Shown here piece after piece: positions 7,758 to 15,092 of a stretch of DNA of 15,785 bases. The DNA comes from Litorimonas sp964425355 (lineage in GTDB: Bacteria; Pseudomonadota; Alphaproteobacteria; Caulobacterales; Maricaulaceae), in contig CAYRMO010000064.1 of NCBI GenBank assembly GCA_964425355.1, forward strand, positions 1 through 15,785, written 5' to 3'. How positions within the stretch are numbered: position 1 is the first letter of the stretch; each line of letters begins with the position of its first letter. Both the position numbers and the translations under genes were made by a program. The notes beneath the pieces are model-generated. The model was not told where the DNA came from and did not search any database. It saw only the letters and a program-made list of their open reading frames with translations.

Positions 7758-8713
7758 GAACCGGCTCGACTTGTATTTTCAATACGATGCATCAGGGCTG
7801 TAAGGCCGGGGCGACGCACGCTGATTTCTCGCAATAGTTCGCTCTCTCCGCGAAGTGACGTCATAAATGCCGATACAAAACTCACCTCATTGGCATTTGT
7901 CATAGCACTCCAAATCGTTGGCAACTCATCTTGCTTAAATTCAAAGGGGTGCATGGCCTCAAGTAAGTCGCGACTAGGCGGCTCCGCATACCGTATTCTT
8001 ATTTCACGTTGATCTTGAAATGCATTTTTAAGCAAGCGGGAGGGCGTGTCAAAGGCGAGCTTTTTACCCTCACAGAGAACCAATACCTTATCGCAAAGTG
8101 CTTCCGCTTGTTCTAATTCATGTGTGACGAGGATTACGGCTTTGCCTTGTCGCGTGAGATGGCGGGCCAGACGATGTAGCGTGTCTCTTGCAGGCACATC
8201 CACACCTGCGGTAGGTTCGTCAAATATAATCAATGACGGGTCCGTCAAAATTGCGGCCGCAACATTAATCCGACGTTTCATACCGCCAGACATGGCCGAA
8301 ACTCGAACATCCGCATGTTTTGCCATATCGACCGAAGCAAGTGCCTTGTTGATCATCGTCTTGTCAGAGAGTCCTAATAGCCGTCCAATGACGTCTAGAT
8401 TTTCCGCGGCGCTCAAATGGGGGTAGAGGCCGATGTCTTGCGGGACAAGGGCAATGCTTTGGCGCCTATCCGTTCCTCGTTTTAACGGATATCCATTGAT
8501 TGAAATCTTTCCTGATGTGTCAAGACGTCCGCATAAGGCTTTGATAAAGCTTGTTTTTCCTGCGCCATTAGGCCCAATGACGGCGACAAGCTCACCAGAC
8601 TTAATGTCCAGGCTTAGTCCATCTAAGGCCTGATGTTTTCCATAGGATACGCTGAGTTTGTCGACGCTCAATATGGGGGTGTCGGACGGCGTATTATGTT
8701 TTGGCGAAGGCAA
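7754..8713 (-). CDS. ABC transporter ATP-binding protein (DrrA/CcmA-like)
   Basis: Energises the ABC-2 permease encoded next. The nucleotide-binding domain spans about residues 14-220, with Walker A GPNGAGKT (47-54), Q-loop Gln92, signature MSGGM (141-145), Walker B LIIFDEP (161-167, Asp165/Glu166) and H-loop His198 (VTHE). A C-terminal domain of about 100 residues follows, as in DrrA-type export ATPases. The start shown is TTG at 8713, inside the last 20 nt of crtE, with GGA 7 nt upstream. TTG at 8671 is an alternative with no visible ribosome site. The overlap with crtE and the ATGA junction with the permease indicate one translated unit. Confidence 0.92.
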   Translation of the reverse strand: MPSPKHNTPSDTPILSVDKLSVSYGKHQALDGLSLDIKSGELVAVIGPNGAGKTSFIKALCGRLDTSGKISINGYPLKRGTDRRQSIALVPQDIGLYPHLSAAENLDVIGRLLGLSDKTMINKALASVDMAKHADVRVSAMSGGMKRRINVAAAILTDPSLIIFDEPTAGVDVPARDTLHRLARHLTRQGKAVILVTHELEQAEALCDKVLVLCEGKKLAFDTPSRLLKNAFQDQREIRIRYAEPPSRDLLEAMHPFEFKQDELPTIWSAMTNANEVSFVSAFMTSLRGESELLREISVRRPGLTALMHRIENTSRAGS

Positions 8714-9608
8714 ATTGCTTATCCAATATAGCGCTAAGCGTTTGGGCGTTAGATAATTCTGCTCGATCTATAGCGGCATTGGCCGACGACAAATAATCTT
8801 GCAATTTTGCCTTAGAGGCGTCTGACCCTGCAATGGCCAAAATCGTCGCCTTACCGATATCACGGCCAACTGATTTTTCGGCCTGGTCTTCGTCCATCAA
8901 CGCGTCTTTGACATCGTCTAACAGTTGAAAGGCAAGACCCAAATGATAGGAAAAATCTTTTAGGGCCGCGCGTTGCGAGGCATGCATAGAAGAAAGAATG
9001 GCTGCCGCTTCGACGCTAAAATCAAACAGAGCGCCGGTCTTGAGTGTGTTCAACCGTTCAATTTCTGCAATGCTTGCAGATTGGTCCGTATTGGCCAAAT
9101 CTGCCATCTGCCCTGCGATTAAGCCTTTTGATCCAACAGCATAAGACAATAGATCAATCATTTCGACTTTGGCATCAGATGGTACAGCCTCCAGTCTGGA
9201 TAAAATTCCAAAGGCTCGGTTTAGGAGGGCTGTTGCTGATAAGATGGCCGTGCTTTCGTCGAAAGCGATATGTGTGGTCGGTTGATTGCGACGAAGGTCC
9301 GCATCATCCATACAAGGCAGATCATCCAATATGAGAGACGCTGCATGTACCATTTCAGCAACACAACCCGCGGAAATGGCCGCGTCCATCATAGACCCAG
9401 CTTCGATAGCTCCGCCTTGAGCGATAAACACACATAATAAGGGACGAAACCGTTTGCCTGGCGATAATAGGGCGTGTCTTTGGGCTTCATGCAAGCGGAC
9501 AGGCCACGTTGTTTCTGACGGCACAAGCTCTGATAGGCGTCGTTCAATGAGCCGACGCATTGTCGAAATCTCATCAGAGGGCGCCGCACGATTTATATTT
9601 ACGGTCAA
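8694..9608 (-). CDS. crtE: geranylgeranyl diphosphate synthase (polyprenyl synthetase)
   Basis: Condenses IPP with allylic diphosphates to make GGPP, the C20 precursor of carotenoids; cytoplasmic. The 304-residue protein has GKRFRPLL (51-58, IPP binding), first Asp-rich motif DDLPCMD (95-101) followed by DADLRRNQPTTH, KTGALF (190-195), and second Asp-rich motif DDVKD (231-235). The sequence around DDLPCMDDADLRR is closer to CrtE of carotenoid clusters than to IspA as I remember them, and crtW/crtZ downstream support CrtE; IspA-type chain length remains possible. The start is TTG: an in-frame TGA lies two codons upstream, and GGGA is 7 nt before it. The next choice, ATG at 9560, would remove 16 residues. 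Confidence 0.9.
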   Translation of the reverse strand: MTVNINRAAPSDEISTMRRLIERRLSELVPSETTWPVRLHEAQRHALLSPGKRFRPLLCVFIAQGGAIEAGSMMDAAISAGCVAEMVHAASLILDDLPCMDDADLRRNQPTTHIAFDESTAILSATALLNRAFGILSRLEAVPSDAKVEMIDLLSYAVGSKGLIAGQMADLANTDQSASIAEIERLNTLKTGALFDFSVEAAAILSSMHASQRAALKDFSYHLGLAFQLLDDVKDALMDEDQAEKSVGRDIGKATILAIAGSDASKAKLQDYLSSANAAIDRAELSNAQTLSAILDKQFAFAKT

Positions 9609-9621
9609 ATCTCATTCCCGA

Positions 9622-9648
9622 TCAAAAAGCGTTTCGTCTTTTTGGCAT
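9622..9648 (-). other. possible 8-codon leader ORF before crtE
   Basis: In the 62-nt gap between the nuclease gene and crtE, ATG at 9648 opens MPKRRNAF then TGA, with AAGGG 6 nt upstream, a better ribosome site than that of crtE itself. It overlaps the weak hairpin noted separately. It may be chance; nothing else supports translation. Confidence 0.25.
9623..9644 (-). terminator. weak A/T-flanked hairpin between nuclease gene and crtE
   Basis: AAAAAG and CTTTTT can pair around an 8-nt loop (CGTTTCGT), with inner CG/CG pairing possible if one base bulges. On the minus strand it reads as a stem ending in CTTTTT. The stem is AT-rich, so termination of the upstream nuclease transcript would be partial at best. 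Confidence 0.3.
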
Positions 9649-9670
9649 ATCAAGCCCTTGGGTTAAAGGT

Positions 9671-11890
9671 CTACTCTTCTATTGGTAACATGCAAGCCTC
9701 TAGACGCTTTTCATTGATCAGCCTTAACAGCTCCGCAGCAGCTTTCGCGTCACAAAGCGCACGATGATGATTGTCGAGTTCTATATCAAAAACATGGCAT
9801 AAATTTTTAAGGCTGTAAGAGGCATAACCTTGATAAAGTTTCCGCATCGAAGAACAGGTGCATAATTTTGGAAAGTGAAAAACCCTGTCGATCATTTTAA
9901 ATTCGGCGCGGATAAAGCCATAATCAAAATTGACATTATGCGCGACGAAAATTGCATCTTCCATAAAGTCGTAAAAGCTCTCGGCAATATCAGAAAATAA
10001 CGGAGCATTGGCGACCATCTCATTGGAAATGCCCGTGATTTGCGTAATTTTGGCCGGGATAGGACGTTGTGGATTAATGAGGCTCGACCATTCGTCGATT
10101 ACGTTTCCGTTTTTAACTTTAACGGCGCCAATTTCTGTGACCCGGTGTAGACCAGCTTTTCCTCCAGTTGTTTCCACATCTACAACGACATAGATTTGTT
10201 CAGGATCAATGATCCAGTCAACCTTGAGAATATCTGCTTGAAATCCCGCCTTTTTAAGTTGTTTTAGTCGTAAGAATTGGTTGCGACGAATAACGTCGCC
10301 TTTGGCTTTGATTTCAAGAAACCTTATGGTTTGATCAGATTCGATTTTCATAATGTCCGGAAAGCCATGTTTCATGTTCGTCCAGTCAGAGGCCATTTGT
10401 CGCAAAATTGAACCCACGGCGCCCTTTGGAGTGAGTTGGATCAATTGTTTGAGGCTATCGATTATGTCTGAGCGCCATCTAAATATATTCTGTGGTTTCC
10501 CATAATTTGATGTCAGTGTTTTCAGGAGGCGAATAATCGCAATATGGGGCTGATCAAAGTCATTGAGGCGGTCTTCAATCTCAGACTTGTTTTTGTCATA
10601 AAAGGCACCGGACTTAAGTTCTAACGGCGTGGTTTGATAGCTTTCAGGGCCAAATAAGAGGTCCCAAAATACTAGACCAAATAGGGTGCGCCATAGCTGA
10701 TTTTCGGTTCTGAAACAGATCAACCCCGCCTTGGTAAAATGACGAATAGTGGCGTCTTCGACATTGTGTTTATGACTTTCGTCAAGTGTTAAAACTGGTG
10801 CTTTGCGAAGCATATCTGTCAACGGTGATGTCCGTTTTTTTTCAAATTTACGGGCGTAAAAATCTTCAGCAAAGTTTGACTCATTGCTAGACGAGGGATC
10901 GTCAATCATAGATTCCAATCTAGACTTTACCCAGTCTTTGTCGCCTAACTTATATTTGAGACGAATAAGGCGCTCATTGCAGATTGCACTTTGTGAAAGG
11001 CTGTAAAACTGCACGGCTTTTTCCAAATTTTCACTCTGTTCCGATCGCTTGCCAAGTTGGTGTAAGAGCTTGTCTTTATTCTCAAGGCTCTGATTGCAAT
11101 GGGTCAATGGCCATGCATCAAGCGTCGCCTCTAAATTCATTATTTTGAGGCTGTTTTCTGAATTAAGATAGTGGATTGCCTGTGCGTAAAAAAAAGCGGA
11201 TTTGGCGCTTAATAGCTCGTCAAACCTCAATCCATATTGTCCATCCATAGCGGTGCTTTTCACCAGGCCTAAATCACGCATTGTGCGCATATTAAGCGTT
11301 TGACCAATATGCCCCGAATAAAGATAAAGTAAGTAATCCACAGTTTCGGAATATCTTTGAACAAGAAAACCCGGATCGATTTTTACATCTTTGAAGTCCA
11401 AATTCGAAAATGCAAATTCGACCAACTCTGATTTCTTCCAACTATGTTTATAATCAGATTTAGGAAAGTGATCTGACAATAGGTTTAAAAGGGCGTCTTT
11501 ACGTAGTGATTTTAGATAGTCGTGGAAGTCTGCATGTTCAACCTGAGACATAAAACCGAGTTGTCGCAACTGATTATATTGATCATCTAAGGCGTCAATT
11601 TCTTCATATTGAACTTTATCTATATGAAAAATATTCCCTTTTCGGGCACAAAGCCGAATATAAAGGCATTGCGCAAAAAAGGGTAAGCTATGAAAGCTCT
11701 GAAGAAATTTGTGCTCAGTTTCACCCAATAGCGTTTCATAACGCGTTTGGACGTCGTCGACAATCTTTAGAAAATTTGCGTGGTAATAATATTGCGGTAG
11801 GTCTTTTACCGACCAGCTTTGACCGGTTTGTTCTCGACGAAAACGACGTTGTTCGGCTCTAATATGTTTGTGAGAGGCTATAGTTGGCAT
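9671..11890 (-). CDS. FAN1-like VRR-NUC nuclease fused to a DEDDh 3'-5' exonuclease
   Basis: Predicted DNA-repair nuclease of 739 residues with two active sites. Residues 1 to about 560 follow bacterial FAN1: an N-terminal helical/SAP-like part (HANFLKIVDDVQTRYETLL, ARKGNIFHIDKVQYEEI), a TPR-like region (about 268-320) and a VRR-NUC domain with Glu396 (TENQLWRTLFGLVFWDLLF), Asp512 (GFPDI), Glu526/Lys528 (LEIK) and Gln538. From about 566 a DnaQ-type exonuclease follows with Asp571, Glu573 (DVETTGG), Asp656 (HNVNFDYGFIRAEF), His709 and Asp714 (HHRALCDAKAA). All catalytic residues of both domains are present. FAN1 cuts 5' flaps and unhooks interstrand crosslinks; the added domain could trim 3' ends. 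The start is ATG, with a weak GGGCAG upstream. The promoter carries an SOS box. Confidence 0.88.
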   Translation of the reverse strand: MPTIASHKHIRAEQRRFRREQTGQSWSVKDLPQYYYHANFLKIVDDVQTRYETLLGETEHKFLQSFHSLPFFAQCLYIRLCARKGNIFHIDKVQYEEIDALDDQYNQLRQLGFMSQVEHADFHDYLKSLRKDALLNLLSDHFPKSDYKHSWKKSELVEFAFSNLDFKDVKIDPGFLVQRYSETVDYLLYLYSGHIGQTLNMRTMRDLGLVKSTAMDGQYGLRFDELLSAKSAFFYAQAIHYLNSENSLKIMNLEATLDAWPLTHCNQSLENKDKLLHQLGKRSEQSENLEKAVQFYSLSQSAICNERLIRLKYKLGDKDWVKSRLESMIDDPSSSNESNFAEDFYARKFEKKRTSPLTDMLRKAPVLTLDESHKHNVEDATIRHFTKAGLICFRTENQLWRTLFGLVFWDLLFGPESYQTTPLELKSGAFYDKNKSEIEDRLNDFDQPHIAIIRLLKTLTSNYGKPQNIFRWRSDIIDSLKQLIQLTPKGAVGSILRQMASDWTNMKHGFPDIMKIESDQTIRFLEIKAKGDVIRRNQFLRLKQLKKAGFQADILKVDWIIDPEQIYVVVDVETTGGKAGLHRVTEIGAVKVKNGNVIDEWSSLINPQRPIPAKITQITGISNEMVANAPLFSDIAESFYDFMEDAIFVAHNVNFDYGFIRAEFKMIDRVFHFPKLCTCSSMRKLYQGYASYSLKNLCHVFDIELDNHHRALCDAKAAAELLRLINEKRLEACMLPIEE

Positions 11891-11926
11891 AAGTCTGCCC
11901 GAAAATAGTCCACAAATTGATACACA

Positions 11927-11955
11927 GTTTTATCCCTTGTTCCTGAAAGGAACAA
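11927..11955 (-). promoter_or_regulatory. predicted promoter of the FAN1-exonuclease gene
   Basis: Minus strand: TTGTTC (11950-11955), 17-nt spacer, TAAAAC (11927-11932). Transcription would begin near 11920, giving a leader of about 30 nt before the ATG at 11890. The -35 is weak (3 of 6 consensus bases), the -10 has 4 of 6. The geometry with the LexA box supports it. Confidence 0.45.
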
Positions 11956-11964
11956 ATATAGAAC
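11950..11964 (-). promoter_or_regulatory. LexA (SOS) box
   Basis: On the minus strand the site reads GTTCTATATTTGTTC, which is GTTC-N7-GTTC, the operator syntax established for LexA in alphaproteobacteria. It covers the predicted -35 of the nuclease gene, the place where a repressor would block polymerase. A further GTTC at 11939-11942 makes an overlapping inverted GTTC-N7-GAAC (11939-11953). This predicts induction by DNA damage. The match to consensus is exact in the eight fixed bases. Confidence 0.72.
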
Positions 11965-12008
11965 ATAAATTAGGGGTTTGTCTAGTGAGCTTTTAAATTG
12001 GATGGGCG

Positions 12009-12033
12009 TTAGGCGCTGCGATACAGCGCCTAA
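12009..12033 (-). terminator. 10-bp hairpin at the slt stop codon
   Basis: TTAGGCGCTG (12009-12018) and CAGCGCCTAA (12024-12033) form a perfect 10-bp stem with a 5-nt loop; the slt stop codon TAG (12030-12032) lies within it. No U-tract follows on the minus strand, so it may be an RNA-stabilising 3' end or a Rho-associated structure rather than a classical intrinsic terminator. The stem itself is unambiguous. Confidence 0.6.
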
Positions 12034-14087
12034 TAGCCTTGTTGTCCAATTCTGATATCGCGTTCTAATTGGTTGGGAACTGAGTTGTTATTTAACCTAG
12101 CCCGATAGACCTGCATGTTTTCCAAGACACGCATCACATAATTTCGGGTTTCTGAGAAAGGTATCTTTTCGACCCAGTCAATGGAATCTATATGGCTATC
12201 TCGTGGGTCACCATAGTCTCTGATCCATTGTTTCGCTCTGTGAGGGCCAGCATTATAACTGACAGCGGCAAGAATATAGGATCCATCCCATCGATCGAGT
12301 AGATCATTCAAATGGAGCGCTCCCATCTTTGCAGCGTAATTACCATCTGAGGCAAGACGGTCTCGGCTATAGGCTATGCGATGTTTTCGGGCGGTTGCCT
12401 TAGCTGTCGAGTTTATCATTTGCATCAATCCATAGGCTTTTGCGGAACTCACAGCATTGGGCGCAAATTCGGATTCTTGCCGAGCAATCGCATAAACAAA
12501 AGGATGTTCGAACTTTGATTCAGGTAAAGCTTCAATAGATCCGATAAGCGGGTAGCCGCTATCCGTGAGCATGGATTGGAATCGCCCAGCTTGTTTGGCG
12601 GCGCGAAGAGATGGGCGCATAAATCCATATTCTGCAGATAATCCTGATAAGAGGGACAGTTTGTCTAATGAGTCAACCTCATCATCCAAATGATAGGCCA
12701 TTGTGGAGAAATGTCTTTCCGCTCCGGCTTCCCCAAGGAGGTGAAGCGCGCGCACGCGATTATCTGAGGCAAAATCGACTTTAGATCCCTCGGACACAAA
12801 TTCTATGGGTAATGTTACCCGGTGAGTTTGGCCGTCAGATTCTAATCCTGCCAACATACCGTAATAGGTGTTTGGGTATTGAGCGGCCTGAATATACTGA
12901 ATATTGGCTTGCAGGTCATTCTTGGCCTCATATGCACGCCCCATCCAATAATGTGCCCGTGCGAGAGAAATAGGAGATCCGACACCGTCTCTTAATCGGG
13001 TAAAATGCTTAAGCGCCCTATCTGCATCGCCCAATTGGGTAAGGGCTAGCCATCCAGCTAAAAACTCGGCATCAGCAAATTCAGTTCCACGGGTAAAACC
13101 GTGATAGAGGGTGAGCTGATACGCTTCCTCCCATTTCTTCTCTTTTATGGCCCAATAGGCCATGATTTTCTTTTCACGCCAAAAAGCTTTACGACCGTTC
13201 TCTGTTTGCGGAGCTTCACGTAGCGAAAGATAAACGGGAAGGGCGTAATTTTGCGTCTTTTTGCGCCGCCTCCACCGGGCGCGTTCGTAAAGAAATCCGG
13301 GGTCGGTTTGTAGCTTTTCTGGAACGGCACGGATGGCCGCGTCCATACCCGAGGCATTCCGATTGAGTTTCATACGTGCATTCATCAAGGCGCGATCATT
13401 TTTACCCATATGCGGTAGGAGGGCATAGGCCTTTGAATAGTGCGCATAGCCTAACCAGATTAAATGATCGGCACGCGCGGCATTATCTTCTTTGGTTAGT
13501 TTGTCTTTGTACTTTCCAAAAACTTTTCTTTGACCATCCCTTGTGAGGCGACTTTCACGCCAGGCCAGCCTCAAATATTTATCGCCAAGACCTGAATTGC
13601 CAAGCGCGTAATGGGCTTCTGCTAGTTTTGCGCGGCCTTCGCCTGAAACGGGGTCTCCCGGCCCAAACCAAGCCATAACTTTGCGAGCGGACCAATTTTC
13701 ATCAAACATGCGCTTTTCAGCAAGGGCACGGACCGTTGTAAGGCGTGGCCAATTCGAAAGGTTCTTATGCACATATTCTAGCGTTTCTATGGGCGCATTA
13801 CGATCACGCGTTGCCTGTACCCAACGCAAAATATCTTTTGCGATAGGATCATTGATCCTGGCCATAGAGCGCTGGACATCGGACCAGCGTCGACTGTCAG
13901 CAGATGCCATCGCTTTTCGAAACAAAACCGCATCTTCTTGGAGGAGAAATTCTGAAAGAGGCGGCGGGCTGGGCTTAAGGCGAGGAGAGGGAACGGAGGC
14001 ATGTGAAGTGGCGCCTAAAAGGCCCATAACTGCAAAGCCTAAAAATGCTCTTTTTGAGGCCTTAATAATGTCACACATTTCCCACAT
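12030..14087 (-). CDS. slt: periplasmic soluble lytic transglycosylase (Slt70 type)
   Basis: Cleaves the MurNAc-GlcNAc bond of peptidoglycan to 1,6-anhydro products, for wall turnover and opening. The 685-residue precursor has a signal peptide: basic SKR at 11-13, hydrophobic 14-27, likely cut after Ala30 (TSHA/SVP). Residues about 45-510 are a long helical, TPR-like superhelix as in Slt70. The catalytic SLT domain follows at about 525-665, with Glu538 in ARQESEFAPNA, then SSAKAYGLMQM (548-557), AVSYNAGP (608-615) and ETRNYVMRVLENMQVYR. The length is close to the Slt70 family. The start is ATG at 14087, with AGGA 6 nt upstream; ATG at 14078 has no usable ribosome site. It is divergent from dapA. 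Confidence 0.94.
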   Translation of the reverse strand: MWEMCDIIKASKRAFLGFAVMGLLGATSHASVPSPRLKPSPPPLSEFLLQEDAVLFRKAMASADSRRWSDVQRSMARINDPIAKDILRWVQATRDRNAPIETLEYVHKNLSNWPRLTTVRALAEKRMFDENWSARKVMAWFGPGDPVSGEGRAKLAEAHYALGNSGLGDKYLRLAWRESRLTRDGQRKVFGKYKDKLTKEDNAARADHLIWLGYAHYSKAYALLPHMGKNDRALMNARMKLNRNASGMDAAIRAVPEKLQTDPGFLYERARWRRRKKTQNYALPVYLSLREAPQTENGRKAFWREKKIMAYWAIKEKKWEEAYQLTLYHGFTRGTEFADAEFLAGWLALTQLGDADRALKHFTRLRDGVGSPISLARAHYWMGRAYEAKNDLQANIQYIQAAQYPNTYYGMLAGLESDGQTHRVTLPIEFVSEGSKVDFASDNRVRALHLLGEAGAERHFSTMAYHLDDEVDSLDKLSLLSGLSAEYGFMRPSLRAAKQAGRFQSMLTDSGYPLIGSIEALPESKFEHPFVYAIARQESEFAPNAVSSAKAYGLMQMINSTAKATARKHRIAYSRDRLASDGNYAAKMGALHLNDLLDRWDGSYILAAVSYNAGPHRAKQWIRDYGDPRDSHIDSIDWVEKIPFSETRNYVMRVLENMQVYRARLNNNSVPNQLERDIRIGQQGY

Positions 14088-14141
14088 AAAATTTCCTGTG
14101 ACTGAATCGGTTAATATTGCCTGAATAGCGGTGAACCTATC

Positions 14142-14171
14142 TTGAAACCAAGGTCAAAACAACGCTATCAG
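14142..14171 (+). promoter_or_regulatory. possible dapA-smpB promoter
   Basis: TTGAAA (14142-14147), 18-nt spacer, TATCAG (14166-14171), giving a leader of about 33 nt before the dapA ATG. The region 14088-14210 must also hold the divergent slt promoter, but no convincing pair was found on that strand. Prediction by eye. Confidence 0.35.
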
Positions 14172-14210
14172 ATGCCTCTTTTGGGCCTATAGAGAATAAG
14201 TAGAAAGACA

Positions 14211-15092
14211 ATGATGATTAAAGGTTCGATTACAGCTCTGGTCACACCCTTTAAAGATGGTGGGCTTGACGAGCAGGCATTCCAAGATTTCGTGGAGTGG
14301 CAAATCGCTTCGGGTACACATGGTTTGGTGCCATGTGGAACCACGGGCGAAAGCCCAACACTTACGGATGCGGAACATCAACGTGTCATCCGCCTATGTG
14401 CAGAAGCAGCAAATGGCCGTGTGCCCGTCATTGCGGGAGCAGGGTCTAACGAAACACGTGTATCGATCAAATATGCTCAGCACGCCAAAGCTATGGGGGC
14501 TGATGCGGCCTTGGTGGTCACACCTTATTACAATAAACCGAGCCAAGAAGGTATATTTCAACACTTTAAAGCTATCTCAGAAGCTGTTGATATTCCAATC
14601 ATTGTTTATAACATTCCGGGTCGTTCGATCGTCGATATTTCGCAGGATACAATGGAGCGTTTGAGTAAGCTTCCAACTGTTGTCGGATGCAAAGACGCAA
14701 CGGGTCAAGTTGAGCGTGTTGCAGGTCTTACGGCGCGTTGCGGTGCGGAGTTTATCCAACTATCTGGAGATGATTGTACCACTTTAGGCTATTGCGCCAG
14801 CGGCGGGCATGGCGCCATTTCAGTTGGGTCCAATATTGCGCCCAGAGCCTATGCCGATTTCCACAATGCTATGATGGAAGGCGACTTCATCAAAGCCAGA
14901 GAGATGAATTCAAAGCTTGATCGACTTCACAAGGATTTGTTTATCGACCCAAGCCCTGCACCGACAAAATATGCGCTTTCGCTGATGGGTAAGATGAATC
15001 CGACCGTTCGACTACCAATTACGGAATGTCGTGATTCGACGAAAGACATCGTCCGATCCGCAATGGATCTGGCAGGTGTTACCTATACGTAA
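14211..15092 (+). CDS. dapA: 4-hydroxy-tetrahydrodipicolinate synthase
   Basis: Condenses pyruvate with aspartate semialdehyde in the first committed step to diaminopimelate and lysine; cytoplasmic class I aldolase. The 293-residue TIM barrel shows GTTGESPTL (43-51, Thr44/Thr45), TPYYNKP (104-110, Tyr107), VYNIPGR with Tyr133 and Arg138, and Schiff-base Lys161 in GCKDATGQ; these positions agree with the standard enzyme. It starts at tandem ATGs (14211 and 14214); the ribosome site is a loose AGAAAG. The stop TAA overlaps the smpB ATG by one base (TAATG). The slt / dapA-smpB arrangement is one I recall as common in alphaproteobacteria, and DapA and Slt both relate to peptidoglycan. Confidence 0.97.
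   Translation: MMIKGSITALVTPFKDGGLDEQAFQDFVEWQIASGTHGLVPCGTTGESPTLTDAEHQRVIRLCAEAANGRVPVIAGAGSNETRVSIKYAQHAKAMGADAALVVTPYYNKPSQEGIFQHFKAISEAVDIPIIVYNIPGRSIVDISQDTMERLSKLPTVVGCKDATGQVERVAGLTARCGAEFIQLSGDDCTTLGYCASGGHGAISVGSNIAPRAYADFHNAMMEGDFIKAREMNSKLDRLHKDLFIDPSPAPTKYALSLMGKMNPTVRLPITECRDSTKDIVRSAMDLAGVTYT

Noticed and set aside
7408..8633. Plus-strand ORFs of 131, 126 and 66 codons
   Set aside because: They lie antisense within the permease and ATPase genes, whose motifs are complete; shadows.
11937..11955. TTGTTCC/GGAACAA stem as an intrinsic terminator
   Set aside because: No T-tract on either side; better explained by overlapping LexA half-sites.
14134..14148. GAAC-N7-GAAA in the slt/dapA gap as a second SOS box
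   Set aside because: One of the eight fixed bases is wrong and neither slt nor dapA is an expected SOS gene; likely chance.
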